Shown here one piece after another: positions 40,804 to 50,410 of a stretch of 64,000 nt of DNA. Origin of the DNA: Maribacter algicola (GTDB lineage: Bacteria > Bacteroidota > Bacteroidia > Flavobacteriales > Flavobacteriaceae). Numbering within the stretch: the stretch's first letter is position 1; each line of letters begins with the position of its first letter. The position numbers and the translations under genes were made by a program. The notes under the pieces are model-generated. The model did not search any database. It worked only from the letters and a program-made list of their open reading frames with translations, and was not told where the DNA came from. The stretch is from contig NZ_QUSX01000001.1 in the NCBI RefSeq assembly GCF_003933245.1, positions 1,860,001-1,924,000 of the forward strand. The letters run 5' to 3'.

Positions 40804-42526
40804 CCTGTCTTTTGAGAATATTGAATGGTTCACGGTCGTGGTTTTAACGGCTATTTTACTTTGGGGCATATTTGTTTGGAAGAGCTGGAACGGTAGGGCG
40901 GATAAGCGTTTCTATTTGAATAGTTTCATGGGTTTTGTAGCTGTTCTATGTTTATCACTGTTAGTTTTGAGACCCACCTACCTGCAAAAAGTTAAGGGCG
41001 AGGCCGTTTTGTTGACCGATGGATATCAAAAGGAAACCTTGGATAGTATAAAAAGAACCAACCGTAAGATTTCTGTTTTAGATTATACACCGGGAATGAA
41101 CCTTTCATCATCATTGGATTCCATTGATCGATTACTGATAACAGGATACGGCGTTAGGGATTATGATCTTTGGCAGTTTAAGCAAAGTTCCGTTTCATTC
41201 TTGCCAGAGGATGTATCAGATGGAATTCTACAATTGAAGTATGATCAAGAGGTCATGGTCGGGGATGAATTGACCGTGGAGGGACTTTTTAAAAATCCTA
41301 TTCCGCAAAGCAAGCTGATACTCCATGGGCCCGGTGGAAACCCATTGGATTCCATTGTATTCTTAAATAAGGAAGAACAAGGATTTACGCTAAAGACCAA
41401 CTTAAAAGCAAGTGGAAAGTTTCTTTTCTTCCTACAAGAAAAGGACAGTAGCGATACTGTATACAATACCGAGCCATTACCTGTAGTCGTGAAAACGAAG
41501 GCCCCTTTGAAGATTTTAATGGTCAATGAATTTCCCTCCTTTGAAACCAAGTATTTAAAGAATTTTTTATCCGAAGAAGGGCATCGGGTCATCGCAAAAA
41601 CAAAACTTACCAAACAGAAGTACAAATTTGAATATTTCAATACGGAAAGCCAACCTATTTATTCATTGAATTCGGATAACTTGGCGTCATTTGATCTGGT
41701 TATTTTTGATGATTTATCGTTAAACATGCTTAGCAATTCGGAAAGAACAGTTTTGACCGAAGCGATACAGCAGAACGGACTCGGTGTTTTTGTGCAACAA
41801 ACGGAAAATCGGTTTCAGTCTAAAAATAATCTGGGAGCATTTGAAATCCAGCCCGATACTGAAAACACCCTTAAAGTAGGGGTTGTAGCAGAACCGTTGC
41901 TGGAAAAATATCCGGTAAGCTTCCCAGCCACAGGACTTATGGAAATGGCTATCGGAAATTATGGAAATTCCAAACGATTGGGCCTAGGCCAAATCGGAAC
42001 AACTTCTTTAAAGAATACATATGAATTGCTGCTGGACGGTAAGCAGGCAGAATACAAAGAAATTTGGACTTCCTTGATCAACGGACTTCGGAAACAAACC
42101 CAGAATATGGGAGCATTTCGGTCGGAATACAATTGGGCATTTGTTAATGAACCCTACGATTTTTCGTTTTTTACTTCGGAAGAAAACCCTGCAGTGGTTT
42201 TGGACAATCATTACAGAGTACCTCTTCTAAAAAATACCATAGTGGCGGATGAATGGCAAGGAACTGTTTATCCTAAGGAAAAGGGATGGCATGAATTGGT
42301 ATCGGATTTGGATACTACGGTTTCCAAAAATTTTTATGTGATGGAGGAAGGGAACTGGAGTTCGTTGACCAGCCAAAACACTTTAAAACGGAACAAACGA
42401 TTCTTCGATACTTCCTTTACGGATTATAAAGAAAAATATCTTCCGTACAGGATACCGCCAATTTGGTTTTTTCTGATTTTTTTATCGGCCATGGCGTATT
42501 TATGGCTAGTGCCAAAATTAAGGTAG
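40793..42526 (+). CDS. membrane protein with N- and C-terminal anchors, end of MoxR operon
   Basis: A 577-residue protein overlapping the previous gene by 11 bp. Two helices open it (WFTVVVLTAILLWGIFVW and FMGFVAVLCLSLLVLRP), a periplasmic domain of about 480 residues follows, and a helix (PIWFFLIFLSAMAYLWLV) closes it. Segments such as LKILMVNEFPSFETKYL and LASFDLVIFDDLSLNML suggest a Rossmann-like, glutamine-amidotransferase-type domain, as in other BatA-associated proteins. I do not recognise a catalytic residue. It is the last gene of the operon. Confidence 0.65.
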   Translation: MWSNLSFENIEWFTVVVLTAILLWGIFVWKSWNGRADKRFYLNSFMGFVAVLCLSLLVLRPTYLQKVKGEAVLLTDGYQKETLDSIKRTNRKISVLDYTPGMNLSSSLDSIDRLLITGYGVRDYDLWQFKQSSVSFLPEDVSDGILQLKYDQEVMVGDELTVEGLFKNPIPQSKLILHGPGGNPLDSIVFLNKEEQGFTLKTNLKASGKFLFFLQEKDSSDTVYNTEPLPVVVKTKAPLKILMVNEFPSFETKYLKNFLSEEGHRVIAKTKLTKQKYKFEYFNTESQPIYSLNSDNLASFDLVIFDDLSLNMLSNSERTVLTEAIQQNGLGVFVQQTENRFQSKNNLGAFEIQPDTENTLKVGVVAEPLLEKYPVSFPATGLMEMAIGNYGNSKRLGLGQIGTTSLKNTYELLLDGKQAEYKEIWTSLINGLRKQTQNMGAFRSEYNWAFVNEPYDFSFFTSEENPAVVLDNHYRVPLLKNTIVADEWQGTVYPKEKGWHELVSDLDTTVSKNFYVMEEGNWSSLTSQNTLKRNKRFFDTSFTDYKEKYLPYRIPPIWFFLIFLSAMAYLWLVPKLR

Positions 42527-42577
42527 TTCCATGGGTGTTTTTATTCATAAAGCCATTCCGTTTTATAACTTTACAGC

Positions 42578-43306
42578 ATGAATTTAGTCGTTGATATTGG
42601 GAATACCTTTGTAAAATTTGCAGTTTTCGACAATAAGACCCTTGTTTTTGATGAGCGCTTCAAGTTAGGGGAATTTGCCACTAGGGTGAAAAAACTTTTT
42701 AAGGCGTATTCTAGTATTGACAAGGCGATTTATGCATCGGTAGGTGCTACGGACAAAAAATACTGGAACGTTCTGACATTGTTCTGCAAGGTACATGTGC
42801 TATCCCACCAGTCCAAAGTACCCTTCAAAAACAGTTATGCAACGCCCCAGACCTTGGGTATAGATAGAATCGCCTTGGCTACGGGGGCATTTTATCATGC
42901 ACCCCAAAGGAATACCTTGGTCATCGATGCCGGTACCTGTATAACGTATGATATGGTGAACGATTTTGGTGAGTATATTGGCGGGGCCATCTCACCGGGG
43001 TTGGAAATGCGATATAGGGCCATGCACCAACAGACTTCGGCCTTGCCACTTCTGCAAGTAGAGGCCCCTTTGGACTTGATTGGGAATACAACAAACAGCA
43101 GTATGCATAGCGGAGTCGTTAACGGCGTCTGTGCCGAATTGGACGGAATTATTGATCAATATGCAACCAGATTTAAAGATTTAACAGTTATTTTAACAGG
43201 GGGTGATACTCATTTTTTGTCTAAAAGACTAAAAAATACCATCTTTGCGGATTCCAAATTCCTGCTAAAGGGACTTAATTATTTGCTGGAATACAACAAG
43301 CACTAA
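42578..43306 (+). CDS. coaX: type III pantothenate kinase
   Basis: A 242-residue CoaX. LVVDIGNTFVKFAVFD is the phosphate-1 loop, TLGIDRIALATGAFY the pantothenate region, and LVIDAGTCITYDMVND carries the second catalytic aspartate; GGAISPGLEMRYRAMH and VILTGGDTHFL close the fold. It performs the first step of CoA synthesis, ATP plus pantothenate to 4'-phosphopantothenate. It starts a plus-strand operon with outer-membrane, TPR and LptC genes; the next ATG follows its stop directly. Confidence 0.95.
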   Translation: MNLVVDIGNTFVKFAVFDNKTLVFDERFKLGEFATRVKKLFKAYSSIDKAIYASVGATDKKYWNVLTLFCKVHVLSHQSKVPFKNSYATPQTLGIDRIALATGAFYHAPQRNTLVIDAGTCITYDMVNDFGEYIGGAISPGLEMRYRAMHQQTSALPLLQVEAPLDLIGNTTNSSMHSGVVNGVCAELDGIIDQYATRFKDLTVILTGGDTHFLSKRLKNTIFADSKFLLKGLNYLLEYNKH

Positions 43307-44593
43307 ATGATCAAGAAAATTGTAATTGCAATAGTGTGCATAGCCTCAGCGGGCATGTACGCTCAAAATGGTACTGTTTCTCCCTATTCGTTTTTCGGTA
43401 TTGGTGACTTAAGGACTTCGGCAACGGTTGAAAACCAAATGATGGGTCATATAGGGGTGTATACGGATAGCATTCACCTGAACTTACAAAACCCGGCGGC
43501 CTATGGTGAGTTGGGCCTTGATGTCATGGACAAAGTAGGCTTGGTGGTCTACACGGCGGGCATTTCAAACAAACAGGTGCGACTTAAAAGTTTTACCGAA
43601 GAGCAAAGTAGCTCCTTGACCAATTTGGATTATTTATCCCTGGGTTTCAGTTTGGGCAAAGGGCTGGGAATGGGATTCGGGATTATGCCCTATTCTTCCG
43701 TAGGATATAATTTTGTAGATGAAGGTGCTGACAATGGCCAGACGTTGACCAATATTTTTAGTGGCGAAGGCGATGTGACCAGGGTATATTATTCCATTGG
43801 ATATCAAATAATCAAGGATGTAAGTTTGGGTGTGACCATAAATTACAACTATGGAACCTTGTCCAATGAAAGGCTCCAACAAATAGAGGATGTTCAGTTT
43901 GGCACTTTTGATAGAAGATCTTCGCAAATAAATGGGTTTGATTTCAAATACGCCCTCTTGTATACCCCACAGATTAAAGAAGATTATACCTTACATACCT
44001 CTGTGCGTGTAAATACCCAAGGGAATCTTGTTTCGAGGAACAATCGGAACATAGGTTCTTTTTCAGTGGCCAACGGAGGCAACATAGAAAATATAGATGT
44101 TAATTTGGATGCCAATAACCTGAGGAATACTGAATTTAAAATTCCTACTACTACAACATTGGGAGTGGGTTATGGTAAGGATTTCAAATGGTTTTTGGGT
44201 GCGGAATACAGCTTTCAAGGATTGAGCTCTTTTGAAAATCCTTTTTTGGGGACAACCAACATACAATATAACGATGCCAGTTCATTAGCTTTGGGAGGCT
44301 TCCTTACACCGGATGCGAGGTCGTTCGATAGTTATCTTAAAAGGATTACGTATAGGGCTGGGGTGCGTTTGGATAGGACCGGAATGGTGGTCAATGACGT
44401 GGACATAAATAATTTTGGCATAACTTTTGGTTTAGGGTTACCACTGGGACGAAGTTTTTCCAATCTTAATGTTGGCTTTGAACTGGGAAGAAGGGGAACC
44501 ACTAGGGCAGATTTGATAGAGGAGAGTTACTTTAAGGTCAACATAGGCCTATCCTTAAACGATCGATGGTTCCAAAAACGAAAGATTAATTGA
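43307..44593 (+). CDS. putative outer-membrane beta-barrel protein
   Basis: A 428-residue exported protein (signal: IVIAIVCIASAGMYAQ). It begins NGTVSPYSFFGIGDLR, a start seen in a Bacteroidetes porin-like group, and consists largely of alternating strands and turns (LGMGFGIMPYSSVGYNF, SLGVTINYNYGTLSNERL, FSNLNVGFELGRRG). No FadL or TonB plug is apparent. It lies between coaX and a TPR protein and its stop is 39 bp before the next gene. A role in cell envelope assembly is inferred from the lptC neighbour. Confidence 0.7.
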   Translation: MIKKIVIAIVCIASAGMYAQNGTVSPYSFFGIGDLRTSATVENQMMGHIGVYTDSIHLNLQNPAAYGELGLDVMDKVGLVVYTAGISNKQVRLKSFTEEQSSSLTNLDYLSLGFSLGKGLGMGFGIMPYSSVGYNFVDEGADNGQTLTNIFSGEGDVTRVYYSIGYQIIKDVSLGVTINYNYGTLSNERLQQIEDVQFGTFDRRSSQINGFDFKYALLYTPQIKEDYTLHTSVRVNTQGNLVSRNNRNIGSFSVANGGNIENIDVNLDANNLRNTEFKIPTTTTLGVGYGKDFKWFLGAEYSFQGLSSFENPFLGTTNIQYNDASSLALGGFLTPDARSFDSYLKRITYRAGVRLDRTGMVVNDVDINNFGITFGLGLPLGRSFSNLNVGFELGRRGTTRADLIEESYFKVNIGLSLNDRWFQKRKIN

Positions 44594-44632
44594 TATATTT
44601 TTAGTACATTAACCACTTTTAAAATTAGAAAG

Positions 44633-46003
44633 ATGAAAACTAAACTTTACTTCACGGCAATTATGTTCCTTGGGATGATGGGAGTAAGTAATGCACAGGC
44701 GCAAAATCCTGAATGTATGACGAACTTGTCCATATTTTCAGAGCATGCAAAGGTAAAAAACTATGAAGCGGCCTATGAGCCATGGAAAAAGACATATGAA
44801 GCCTGTCCTCAATTGAATAATGCCATTTATGTTTATGGAGAGCGTATTCTGAATGATAAAATAGAAAAATCTTCAGGAGCGGAGAAAGAAGGCTATATCA
44901 ATGAGCTTTTGGGGCTATACGACAATAAGTTGGTTCATTTTTCTTCCAAAACCAGTGAAGGGGAAACCATGGTGGACAAAGCTATGGTTAAGTATGATAA
45001 CAAAATGGCCGGTGATTCGGAAATGTATGCAATGTTATCAGAGGCCTTTACCAAGGATAGGGACAATTTTACCAATCCGAAGGCTTTGTACCTTTATTTC
45101 TCAAGCTTGGTAGACTTACACGATGCAGGGAAAAAGGAATTACAGGAAGTTTTTGATGTTTACGATGAGGTAACCGCAAAAATCGACGAAGAAAATGATA
45201 AGTTGACGGATAATATTGCCAAATTACTTCCCAAGGAAGAAGCAGGTACTTTGACCTCGAAAGAGAAAAGGTCCTTAAAGGTGTATAATTCGTATTCTGA
45301 AAATTACGGTAAAATTGCCGGTAGTATAGATTCCAAATTAGGTAAGTTGGCGGATTGTGAGAATCTGATTCCATTGTACGAAAAAAGTTTTGAGGAAAAG
45401 AAGGGTGATGTAAAATGGGTAAAGGCAGCCGTAGGTAGAATGTACAGTAAAGAATGCACCGAAGACCCAATGTTCAAAAAGTTGGTTGAGGTTCAAGCAC
45501 AACTCGATCCCTCTGCGGATACTTATGTTTACTTAGGTTCCTTAAAAAAATCCAGTGGCGATACCAATGGTGCTGTTGCGGATTACAACAAAGCATTGGA
45601 ATTGGAAACGGATGCTAAAAAGAAGTCAAATATTGCGTATAAAATTGCCACTAGTTATACGAAATCGAGTAGGTCGACCGCAAGAAGCTATGCACAAAAA
45701 GCGATTGATGCCAACCCGGCAAACGGTAGGGCTTACTTGTTGATTGCTAGTTTATATGCCGGTAGTGCCAATGAATGTGGAAGCACTCCTTTTGAGAAGC
45801 GTGCCATTTATTGGAAAGCTGCGGACATGGCCAGACAGGCAGGTAGGGTAGACCCCGCCTTAAGTGGAAGGGCAAGCCAGGCTGCTACAAGTTACAATGC
45901 CAAGGCACCAACCAAGGAAATGATCTTTAGTTCTGGGATGGCCGGGCAAACCGTATCCTTCTCTTGTTGGGTGGGCGGCAGCATTAAGGTACCAGCATTA
46001 TAA
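44633..46003 (+). CDS. exported TPR-repeat protein
   Basis: A 456-residue protein with a signal peptide (FTAIMFLGMMGVSNAQAQ). Residues about 270-400 carry recognisable TPR units: ADTYVYLGSLKKSSGDTNGA, VADYNKALELETDAKKKSN and YAQKAIDANPANGRAYLLIA. The N-terminal half has weaker helical repeats with two conserved cysteines (ECMTNL, YEACPQL). TPR proteins of this kind often scaffold periplasmic or outer-membrane complexes. Its stop is 1 bp from the lptC start, so the two are co-translated. Confidence 0.8.
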   Translation: MKTKLYFTAIMFLGMMGVSNAQAQNPECMTNLSIFSEHAKVKNYEAAYEPWKKTYEACPQLNNAIYVYGERILNDKIEKSSGAEKEGYINELLGLYDNKLVHFSSKTSEGETMVDKAMVKYDNKMAGDSEMYAMLSEAFTKDRDNFTNPKALYLYFSSLVDLHDAGKKELQEVFDVYDEVTAKIDEENDKLTDNIAKLLPKEEAGTLTSKEKRSLKVYNSYSENYGKIAGSIDSKLGKLADCENLIPLYEKSFEEKKGDVKWVKAAVGRMYSKECTEDPMFKKLVEVQAQLDPSADTYVYLGSLKKSSGDTNGAVADYNKALELETDAKKKSNIAYKIATSYTKSSRSTARSYAQKAIDANPANGRAYLLIASLYAGSANECGSTPFEKRAIYWKAADMARQAGRVDPALSGRASQAATSYNAKAPTKEMIFSSGMAGQTVSFSCWVGGSIKVPAL

Positions 46004-46004
46004 A

Positions 46005-46610
46005 ATGACAATACATGCTGTGAAAATATGTACGGGCATTGCCATGGTTTCCATGGCAATGCTTTTTTTTTCATGTAAGGATAATTACAAACGGGTAGGG
46101 GAAGAAGCCAAAAAGGAGATTTTTCCACAGGGGGTCGCTGAAAATTTTGTCCTGACCTATACGGAGATGCAAGAGAACCTAAGCGCGGAGGATACGGGTG
46201 CTTCTAAGGTACTGGCCGTTATATCGGGGCCCTTGCGAAATGATTTTGAGAATTTGGCATTCCCCCATCAGACCTTTCCAGAAGGACTATTGGTTGAAAT
46301 TTTTAATGAACGGAATGAAAGAACGACCATTGAGGCAGATTACGGAATTTACTACACGGCAACGGCTATAATCGACCTTCAGGGAAATGTGATAATCAAG
46401 GGACACGATGGTAAAAAATTGGAAGCTCCACAGTTGTATTACGACCAGGAAAACGAGTGGGCATTTACCCAAGAAAAGTTTAAGTTTACAAACCCGGAGG
46501 ATGGGACCGTTATGGACGGTGAGGGAATGGATATAAAGAAGGACCTTACCTTTTTGAACGCCCATAAAACCTTTGGTCTAATGTTGATTAAAGAAGATAA
46601 AGATGATTAA
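46005..46610 (+). CDS. lptC: LPS export protein LptC
   Basis: A 201-residue protein with a hydrophobic N-terminus and a lipobox-like SCKD (MVSMAMLFFSCKDNY). The LptC beta-jellyroll is visible: FVLTYTEMQENLSAEDTGAS, LAVISGPLRNDFENLAFPHQ, FPEGLLVEIFNERNERTTIE, AIIDLQGNVIIKGHDGKKLE, and WAFTQEKFKFTNPEDGTVMD. LptC takes LPS from LptBFG in the inner membrane to LptA. A lipid anchor in place of the usual membrane helix is typical of Bacteroidetes forms. It overlaps the next small gene by 8 bp. Confidence 0.85.
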   Translation: MTIHAVKICTGIAMVSMAMLFFSCKDNYKRVGEEAKKEIFPQGVAENFVLTYTEMQENLSAEDTGASKVLAVISGPLRNDFENLAFPHQTFPEGLLVEIFNERNERTTIEADYGIYYTATAIIDLQGNVIIKGHDGKKLEAPQLYYDQENEWAFTQEKFKFTNPEDGTVMDGEGMDIKKDLTFLNAHKTFGLMLIKEDKDD

Positions 46611-46806
46611 AATTTTAAGATATACGGAGTATTTGTATATAATCGTGGCTGCCTTTTCAATCTATAGAATTTTTACGGATTGGAATACGGATCGCAGCAT
46701 GGCCTATCTTTTTATTTTTTTCGCGGTAATATCCATAGGAATGTTCTTTTTCCGAAGGAACTATCGCAAAAAGTTTGAACAACGCGCTAAGGATAATAAC
46801 AAGTAG
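46603..46806 (+). CDS. small two-helix membrane protein
   Basis: A 67-residue protein with two hydrophobic helices (YLYIIVAAFSIYRIF and MAYLFIFFAVISIGMFFF) and a basic C-terminal tail (RRNYRKKFEQRAKDNNK). No family is recognised. It overlaps lptC by 8 bp and its stop is shared with the GTG start of the next gene, so translation is probably coupled. It could assist LptC or the CorC-like protein, but nothing in the sequence proves this. Confidence 0.8.
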   Translation: MIKILRYTEYLYIIVAAFSIYRIFTDWNTDRSMAYLFIFFAVISIGMFFFRRNYRKKFEQRAKDNNK

Positions 46807-48095
46807 TGGTGGAAACTAGTATTGTAATTATTGTACTTTCCTTGGTATTTTCCGCTTTTTTCTCAGGAATGGAAATCGCTTTCGTTTCCGCGAACAAGAT
46901 TCATATTGAAATTGAGAAGAAACAGGCCGGTCTTCTTGCAAAAGTGCTAACCCGTCTTACAAAAAGGCCTTCCAAATTTATAGCCACAATGCTCATTGGC
47001 AATAACATAGCCTTGGTCGTGTATGGACTTTTTATGGGAGAGGTGCTCATGAATTGGTTTTTGGGCATGAATACTCAAAATAAGGTTCTCAGGATTTTTT
47101 TAACGGATTTTAGCCTGTTGTCCCAAACCATTATTTCCACCTTGGTAATACTCATCACAGCAGAGTTCTTGCCAAAGGTTTTGTTCCAGATTTATGCCAA
47201 CAGTCTTTTGAAAATGTTGGCCATACCTGCCTATATATTTTATTTGATATTTAGTATCGTTTCTGATTTTGTCATTTATATTTCTGACATTATTCTAAAA
47301 TATATTTTTCGTACATCTGGGGACGAAGTGCAATTGGCCTTTACCAAATTGGAATTGGGCGATTATATCACGGAGCAAATGGAAACCGTAGAGGCGGAAG
47401 ACGAGGTAGATTCTGAAATCCAGATTTTTCAGAATGCCCTTGAGTTTGCCGAGGTCAAGGCCCGTGAGGTTATGGTTCCAAGGACGGAAATTACTGCCGT
47501 GGAAATTCATGAAACACCTAAAAATTTGGCCAAGTTGTTCACGGAGACGGGATATTCCAAAATTCTTATATTTAAGGATACCATTGATAATGTAATTGGT
47601 TATGTTCATTCTTATGAACTTTTTAAAAAACCAAAAACGATCAAAAGTATACTCCTGCCCGTAGAGTTCGTTCCGGAAACCATGCTTATTCAAGATATTC
47701 TAAATGTCCTTATCAAAAAGCGAAAGAGCATGGCCGTGGTTCTTGACGAATATGGCGGAACTTCCGGTTTGATGACTGTGGAGGATATCGTAGAGGAGCT
47801 TTTTGGTGAAATTGAGGATGAACATGATACCACCGATCTTAAGGAAGAACAGATAGATGAACGGAATTTTTTGTTTTCGGCACGATTGGAGGTTGATTAT
47901 GTAAACGAGAACTATAAATTGGAACTGCCCATTGGGGACGAATTCGAAACACTGGGTGGACTTTTGGTCCATCAAATAGGGAAAATTCCGGAAAGTGCGG
48001 CAGAAATTGTAGTGCAAAACTATAAGTTTACCGTACTTGAGGTCTCGAACACCAAAATAGACTTGGTTTCCCTGGAAGTTTTAAAGGATGATTGA
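46806..48095 (+). CDS. CorC/HlyC-family transporter (DUF21 plus CBS domains)
   Basis: A 429-residue protein starting at GTG in the stop of the previous gene. The DUF21 (CNNM) membrane domain covers about residues 1-180 (FFSGMEIAFVSANKIHIE, LIGNNIALVVYGLFMGE). A CBS pair follows, with VMVPRTEITAVEIHE and VLDEYGGTSGLMTVEDIVEELFGEIEDE, and the CorC_HlyC domain ends the protein (LETLGGLLVHQ-like TLGGLLVHQIGKIPE). Relatives are linked to magnesium or other divalent-metal efflux; the gliding protein GldE belongs to the same family, but the neighbours here do not support that name. Confidence 0.9.
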   Translation: MVETSIVIIVLSLVFSAFFSGMEIAFVSANKIHIEIEKKQAGLLAKVLTRLTKRPSKFIATMLIGNNIALVVYGLFMGEVLMNWFLGMNTQNKVLRIFLTDFSLLSQTIISTLVILITAEFLPKVLFQIYANSLLKMLAIPAYIFYLIFSIVSDFVIYISDIILKYIFRTSGDEVQLAFTKLELGDYITEQMETVEAEDEVDSEIQIFQNALEFAEVKAREVMVPRTEITAVEIHETPKNLAKLFTETGYSKILIFKDTIDNVIGYVHSYELFKKPKTIKSILLPVEFVPETMLIQDILNVLIKKRKSMAVVLDEYGGTSGLMTVEDIVEELFGEIEDEHDTTDLKEEQIDERNFLFSARLEVDYVNENYKLELPIGDEFETLGGLLVHQIGKIPESAAEIVVQNYKFTVLEVSNTKIDLVSLEVLKDD

Positions 48096-48239
48096 TTGAA
48101 TTTTGGGATGGGCAGAGTATAGACCCTATCAAATTATGGACTACCCACCCTACCGCATTTTACCCACTATTATAGTTTTTATTATTTCAATTAAAAATGG
48201 TAATTTCGCCAACTGATTTTAATTTTTTGATTCGATAGG

Positions 48240-50360
48240 ATGGCAGTTTTAGAAAATATTAGAAAACGGACCACGGTATTAATACTGATTATTGGTCTGG
48301 CACTTTTTGCCTTTGTGATTTCAGGGGTATTTACAAGTAGCAATTTTGGAGCTGGGGGCAAAGTGGGATCTTCCGTAGCCGAAATTAATGGCAAGGAAAT
48401 TTCCATCGATGAGTTCAGGCAAAGGGTAGAGACCGCCGCTCAAAGGATGGGGCCTACTGTTTCTTCCATGCAGACTATGAACCAAGTTTGGGATCAAGAA
48501 GTTAGAAGAAGTATCTTGGAAGAGCAATTTGAGAATTTGGGCATCGGTATAGAGCAAGATCAAATTGTCGATTTTCTAAGAACTACAGGCTATGCCCAAA
48601 ACCCTGAATTTCAGAATGAAAATGGGGTATTCGACCCAAATAGGTTTCGGTCCACGGTTTTGGATTGGAAGAACAACAATCCTGCCCAATATGATTTTTG
48701 GTTGCAGACCGAAAATGAAATAGTTCAAATGGCCAAGGAACAGACCTATTTTGATTTGATCAAGGCCGGAGTGGGAGCTACATTGAAAGAAGGTGAGTTT
48801 GATTATAAACTGGCCAATGAGAAAATGGATATTAAGTATGTAAGGGTACCCTATGCTTCAATTCCGGATAGTACCATAACCGTCACCAAAAGTGAGATTT
48901 CCGACTATGTCAACAAACACAAGGATGATTTTAAACAGGATCCTGCACGTGATATCCAGTTCGTCTATTTTAGCGAGAAGCCCTCTGAGGCGGATGATAT
49001 GGCCATAAATGACGAAATAACCAAATTGTTGGATGATACCATTGAATATAATTCACAGACCGATAGGAATGACACCATAGCCGGCTTCAGGAACACAGAG
49101 GATATGGAAGCTTTTCTTGATAGACATTCAGATGTTAAGTTCGATACCATATATAAGGCCAAAAAGAACCTGCCCTCTAGTGTTGCAGATACCTTAATGA
49201 CTTTGAACGTTGGTGAAATTTATGGTCCTTATAAAGATGCAGGCTCTTATAAAGTTTCCAAAATGATGGGAAGAAGGCCTAATGGTTCCGTAAAGGCAAG
49301 TCATATATTGATTGCCTATGAAGGTGCCACCAGGGCCAATCCAGAGGTAACTAGAACGAAGGAAGAAGCAGAAAAGGAAGCAAGCAGATTATTGGCCGAA
49401 GCGAAGAAATCCGGTGTAGTATTTGCCGAATTGGCAAGGGATAACTCTGATGGTCCGTCCGCACCAAATGGAGGTGATTTGGGATATTTCCAACAGGGAA
49501 CAATGGTGCCGGCTTTCAATGATTTTGCCTTTGGTAATGATGTTGGAACGATTGGGATGGTTGAGACCGATTTTGGTTTTCACGTTATCAAAGTAGATGA
49601 CAAGGAAGATTTGGTGCAAATAGCCACTTTGGCAAGGGAAATCGTTGCTTCCGAAGAAACAACCAACAAGCTTTTTACGGATGCCACAAAATTTGAAATG
49701 GAAACCATTGAGGATGAAGGTTCCTTTACTGAAATCGCCCAAAAAAGCGAGTATCTGGTTAGGCCGGTCAATAAAATAAAACAATTGGACGAAAACCTTC
49801 CAGGGCTTGGATCACAGCGAGTAATAGTTCAATGGGCATTCAACGAGGATACAGAGGTTGGCGATATTAAGCGTTTTAATATAAACGATGGCTATGCCGT
49901 AGTGCAACTGACCGGAATCTATAGGGAAGGGCTTATGAGCGCGGAAGATGCTTCGGCCATCGTACTTCCAATTATTAGAAAAGAAAGAAAAGCAGCGCAA
50001 ATCATGGCCGCTAACCAGGGTAAGGACATGAATGCCATTGCTTCGGACAACAATACCACGGTTTCAACGGCAAGTGCCCTAACCGTAAAGTCGCCTACCA
50101 TTCCTGGTGCGGGTAGCGAACCGGTAATCGTGGGTACTGCCTACGGAATGAAAGAAGGCGAAACTTCAGGTCTTTTGGAAGGGAACACAGGTATTTTTAA
50201 AATTGAGGTAACCAAGAAAACCGAGGCCCCTAAATTGGACAATTATGCTACGTATGCGAACACCTTGAAGACCAACGCGGCCAACAGGGTGAATTCCGAA
50301 GTTTACAACGCGCTTAAGGAGTCTTCAGAAATTGAGGACAAAAGAGCTACTTTCTACTAA
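48240..50360 (+). CDS. PpiD-like membrane-anchored peptidyl-prolyl isomerase
   Basis: A 706-residue protein. The N-terminal anchor (VLILIIGLALFAFVISGVF) is followed by a SurA_N-type chaperone region (EISIDEFRQRVETAAQRM, RRSILEEQFENLGIGIEQD). A parvulin domain lies at about residues 345-460: VKASHILIAYEGATR, FAELARDNSDGPSAPNGGDL, GYFQQGTMVPAFNDFAF and FGFHVIKVDDKED. A long C-terminal chaperone-like part follows. Such proteins help fold outer-membrane and secreted proteins leaving the Sec channel. A strong terminator follows the stop. Confidence 0.9.
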   Translation: MAVLENIRKRTTVLILIIGLALFAFVISGVFTSSNFGAGGKVGSSVAEINGKEISIDEFRQRVETAAQRMGPTVSSMQTMNQVWDQEVRRSILEEQFENLGIGIEQDQIVDFLRTTGYAQNPEFQNENGVFDPNRFRSTVLDWKNNNPAQYDFWLQTENEIVQMAKEQTYFDLIKAGVGATLKEGEFDYKLANEKMDIKYVRVPYASIPDSTITVTKSEISDYVNKHKDDFKQDPARDIQFVYFSEKPSEADDMAINDEITKLLDDTIEYNSQTDRNDTIAGFRNTEDMEAFLDRHSDVKFDTIYKAKKNLPSSVADTLMTLNVGEIYGPYKDAGSYKVSKMMGRRPNGSVKASHILIAYEGATRANPEVTRTKEEAEKEASRLLAEAKKSGVVFAELARDNSDGPSAPNGGDLGYFQQGTMVPAFNDFAFGNDVGTIGMVETDFGFHVIKVDDKEDLVQIATLAREIVASEETTNKLFTDATKFEMETIEDEGSFTEIAQKSEYLVRPVNKIKQLDENLPGLGSQRVIVQWAFNEDTEVGDIKRFNINDGYAVVQLTGIYREGLMSAEDASAIVLPIIRKERKAAQIMAANQGKDMNAIASDNNTTVSTASALTVKSPTIPGAGSEPVIVGTAYGMKEGETSGLLEGNTGIFKIEVTKKTEAPKLDNYATYANTLKTNAANRVNSEVYNALKESSEIEDKRATFY

Positions 50361-50383
50361 AACTTTTTAAAAATAATATCAAT

Positions 50384-50410
50384 AGGCCCTCCCAACGGAG
50401 GGCCTTTTTT
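50384..50410 (+). terminator. intrinsic terminator after the PpiD-like gene
   Basis: AGGCCCTCC-CAAC-GGAGGGCCT forms a perfect nine-base stem followed by six T. It lies between convergent genes; the reverse side has few T, so it mainly serves the plus strand. Confidence 0.9.

Noticed and set aside
46806..48095. Naming the CorC/HlyC-family gene gldE
   Set aside because: GldE is of the same family, but the neighbours here (lptC, TPR, PpiD-like) are not gliding genes and no specific GldE feature could be read.
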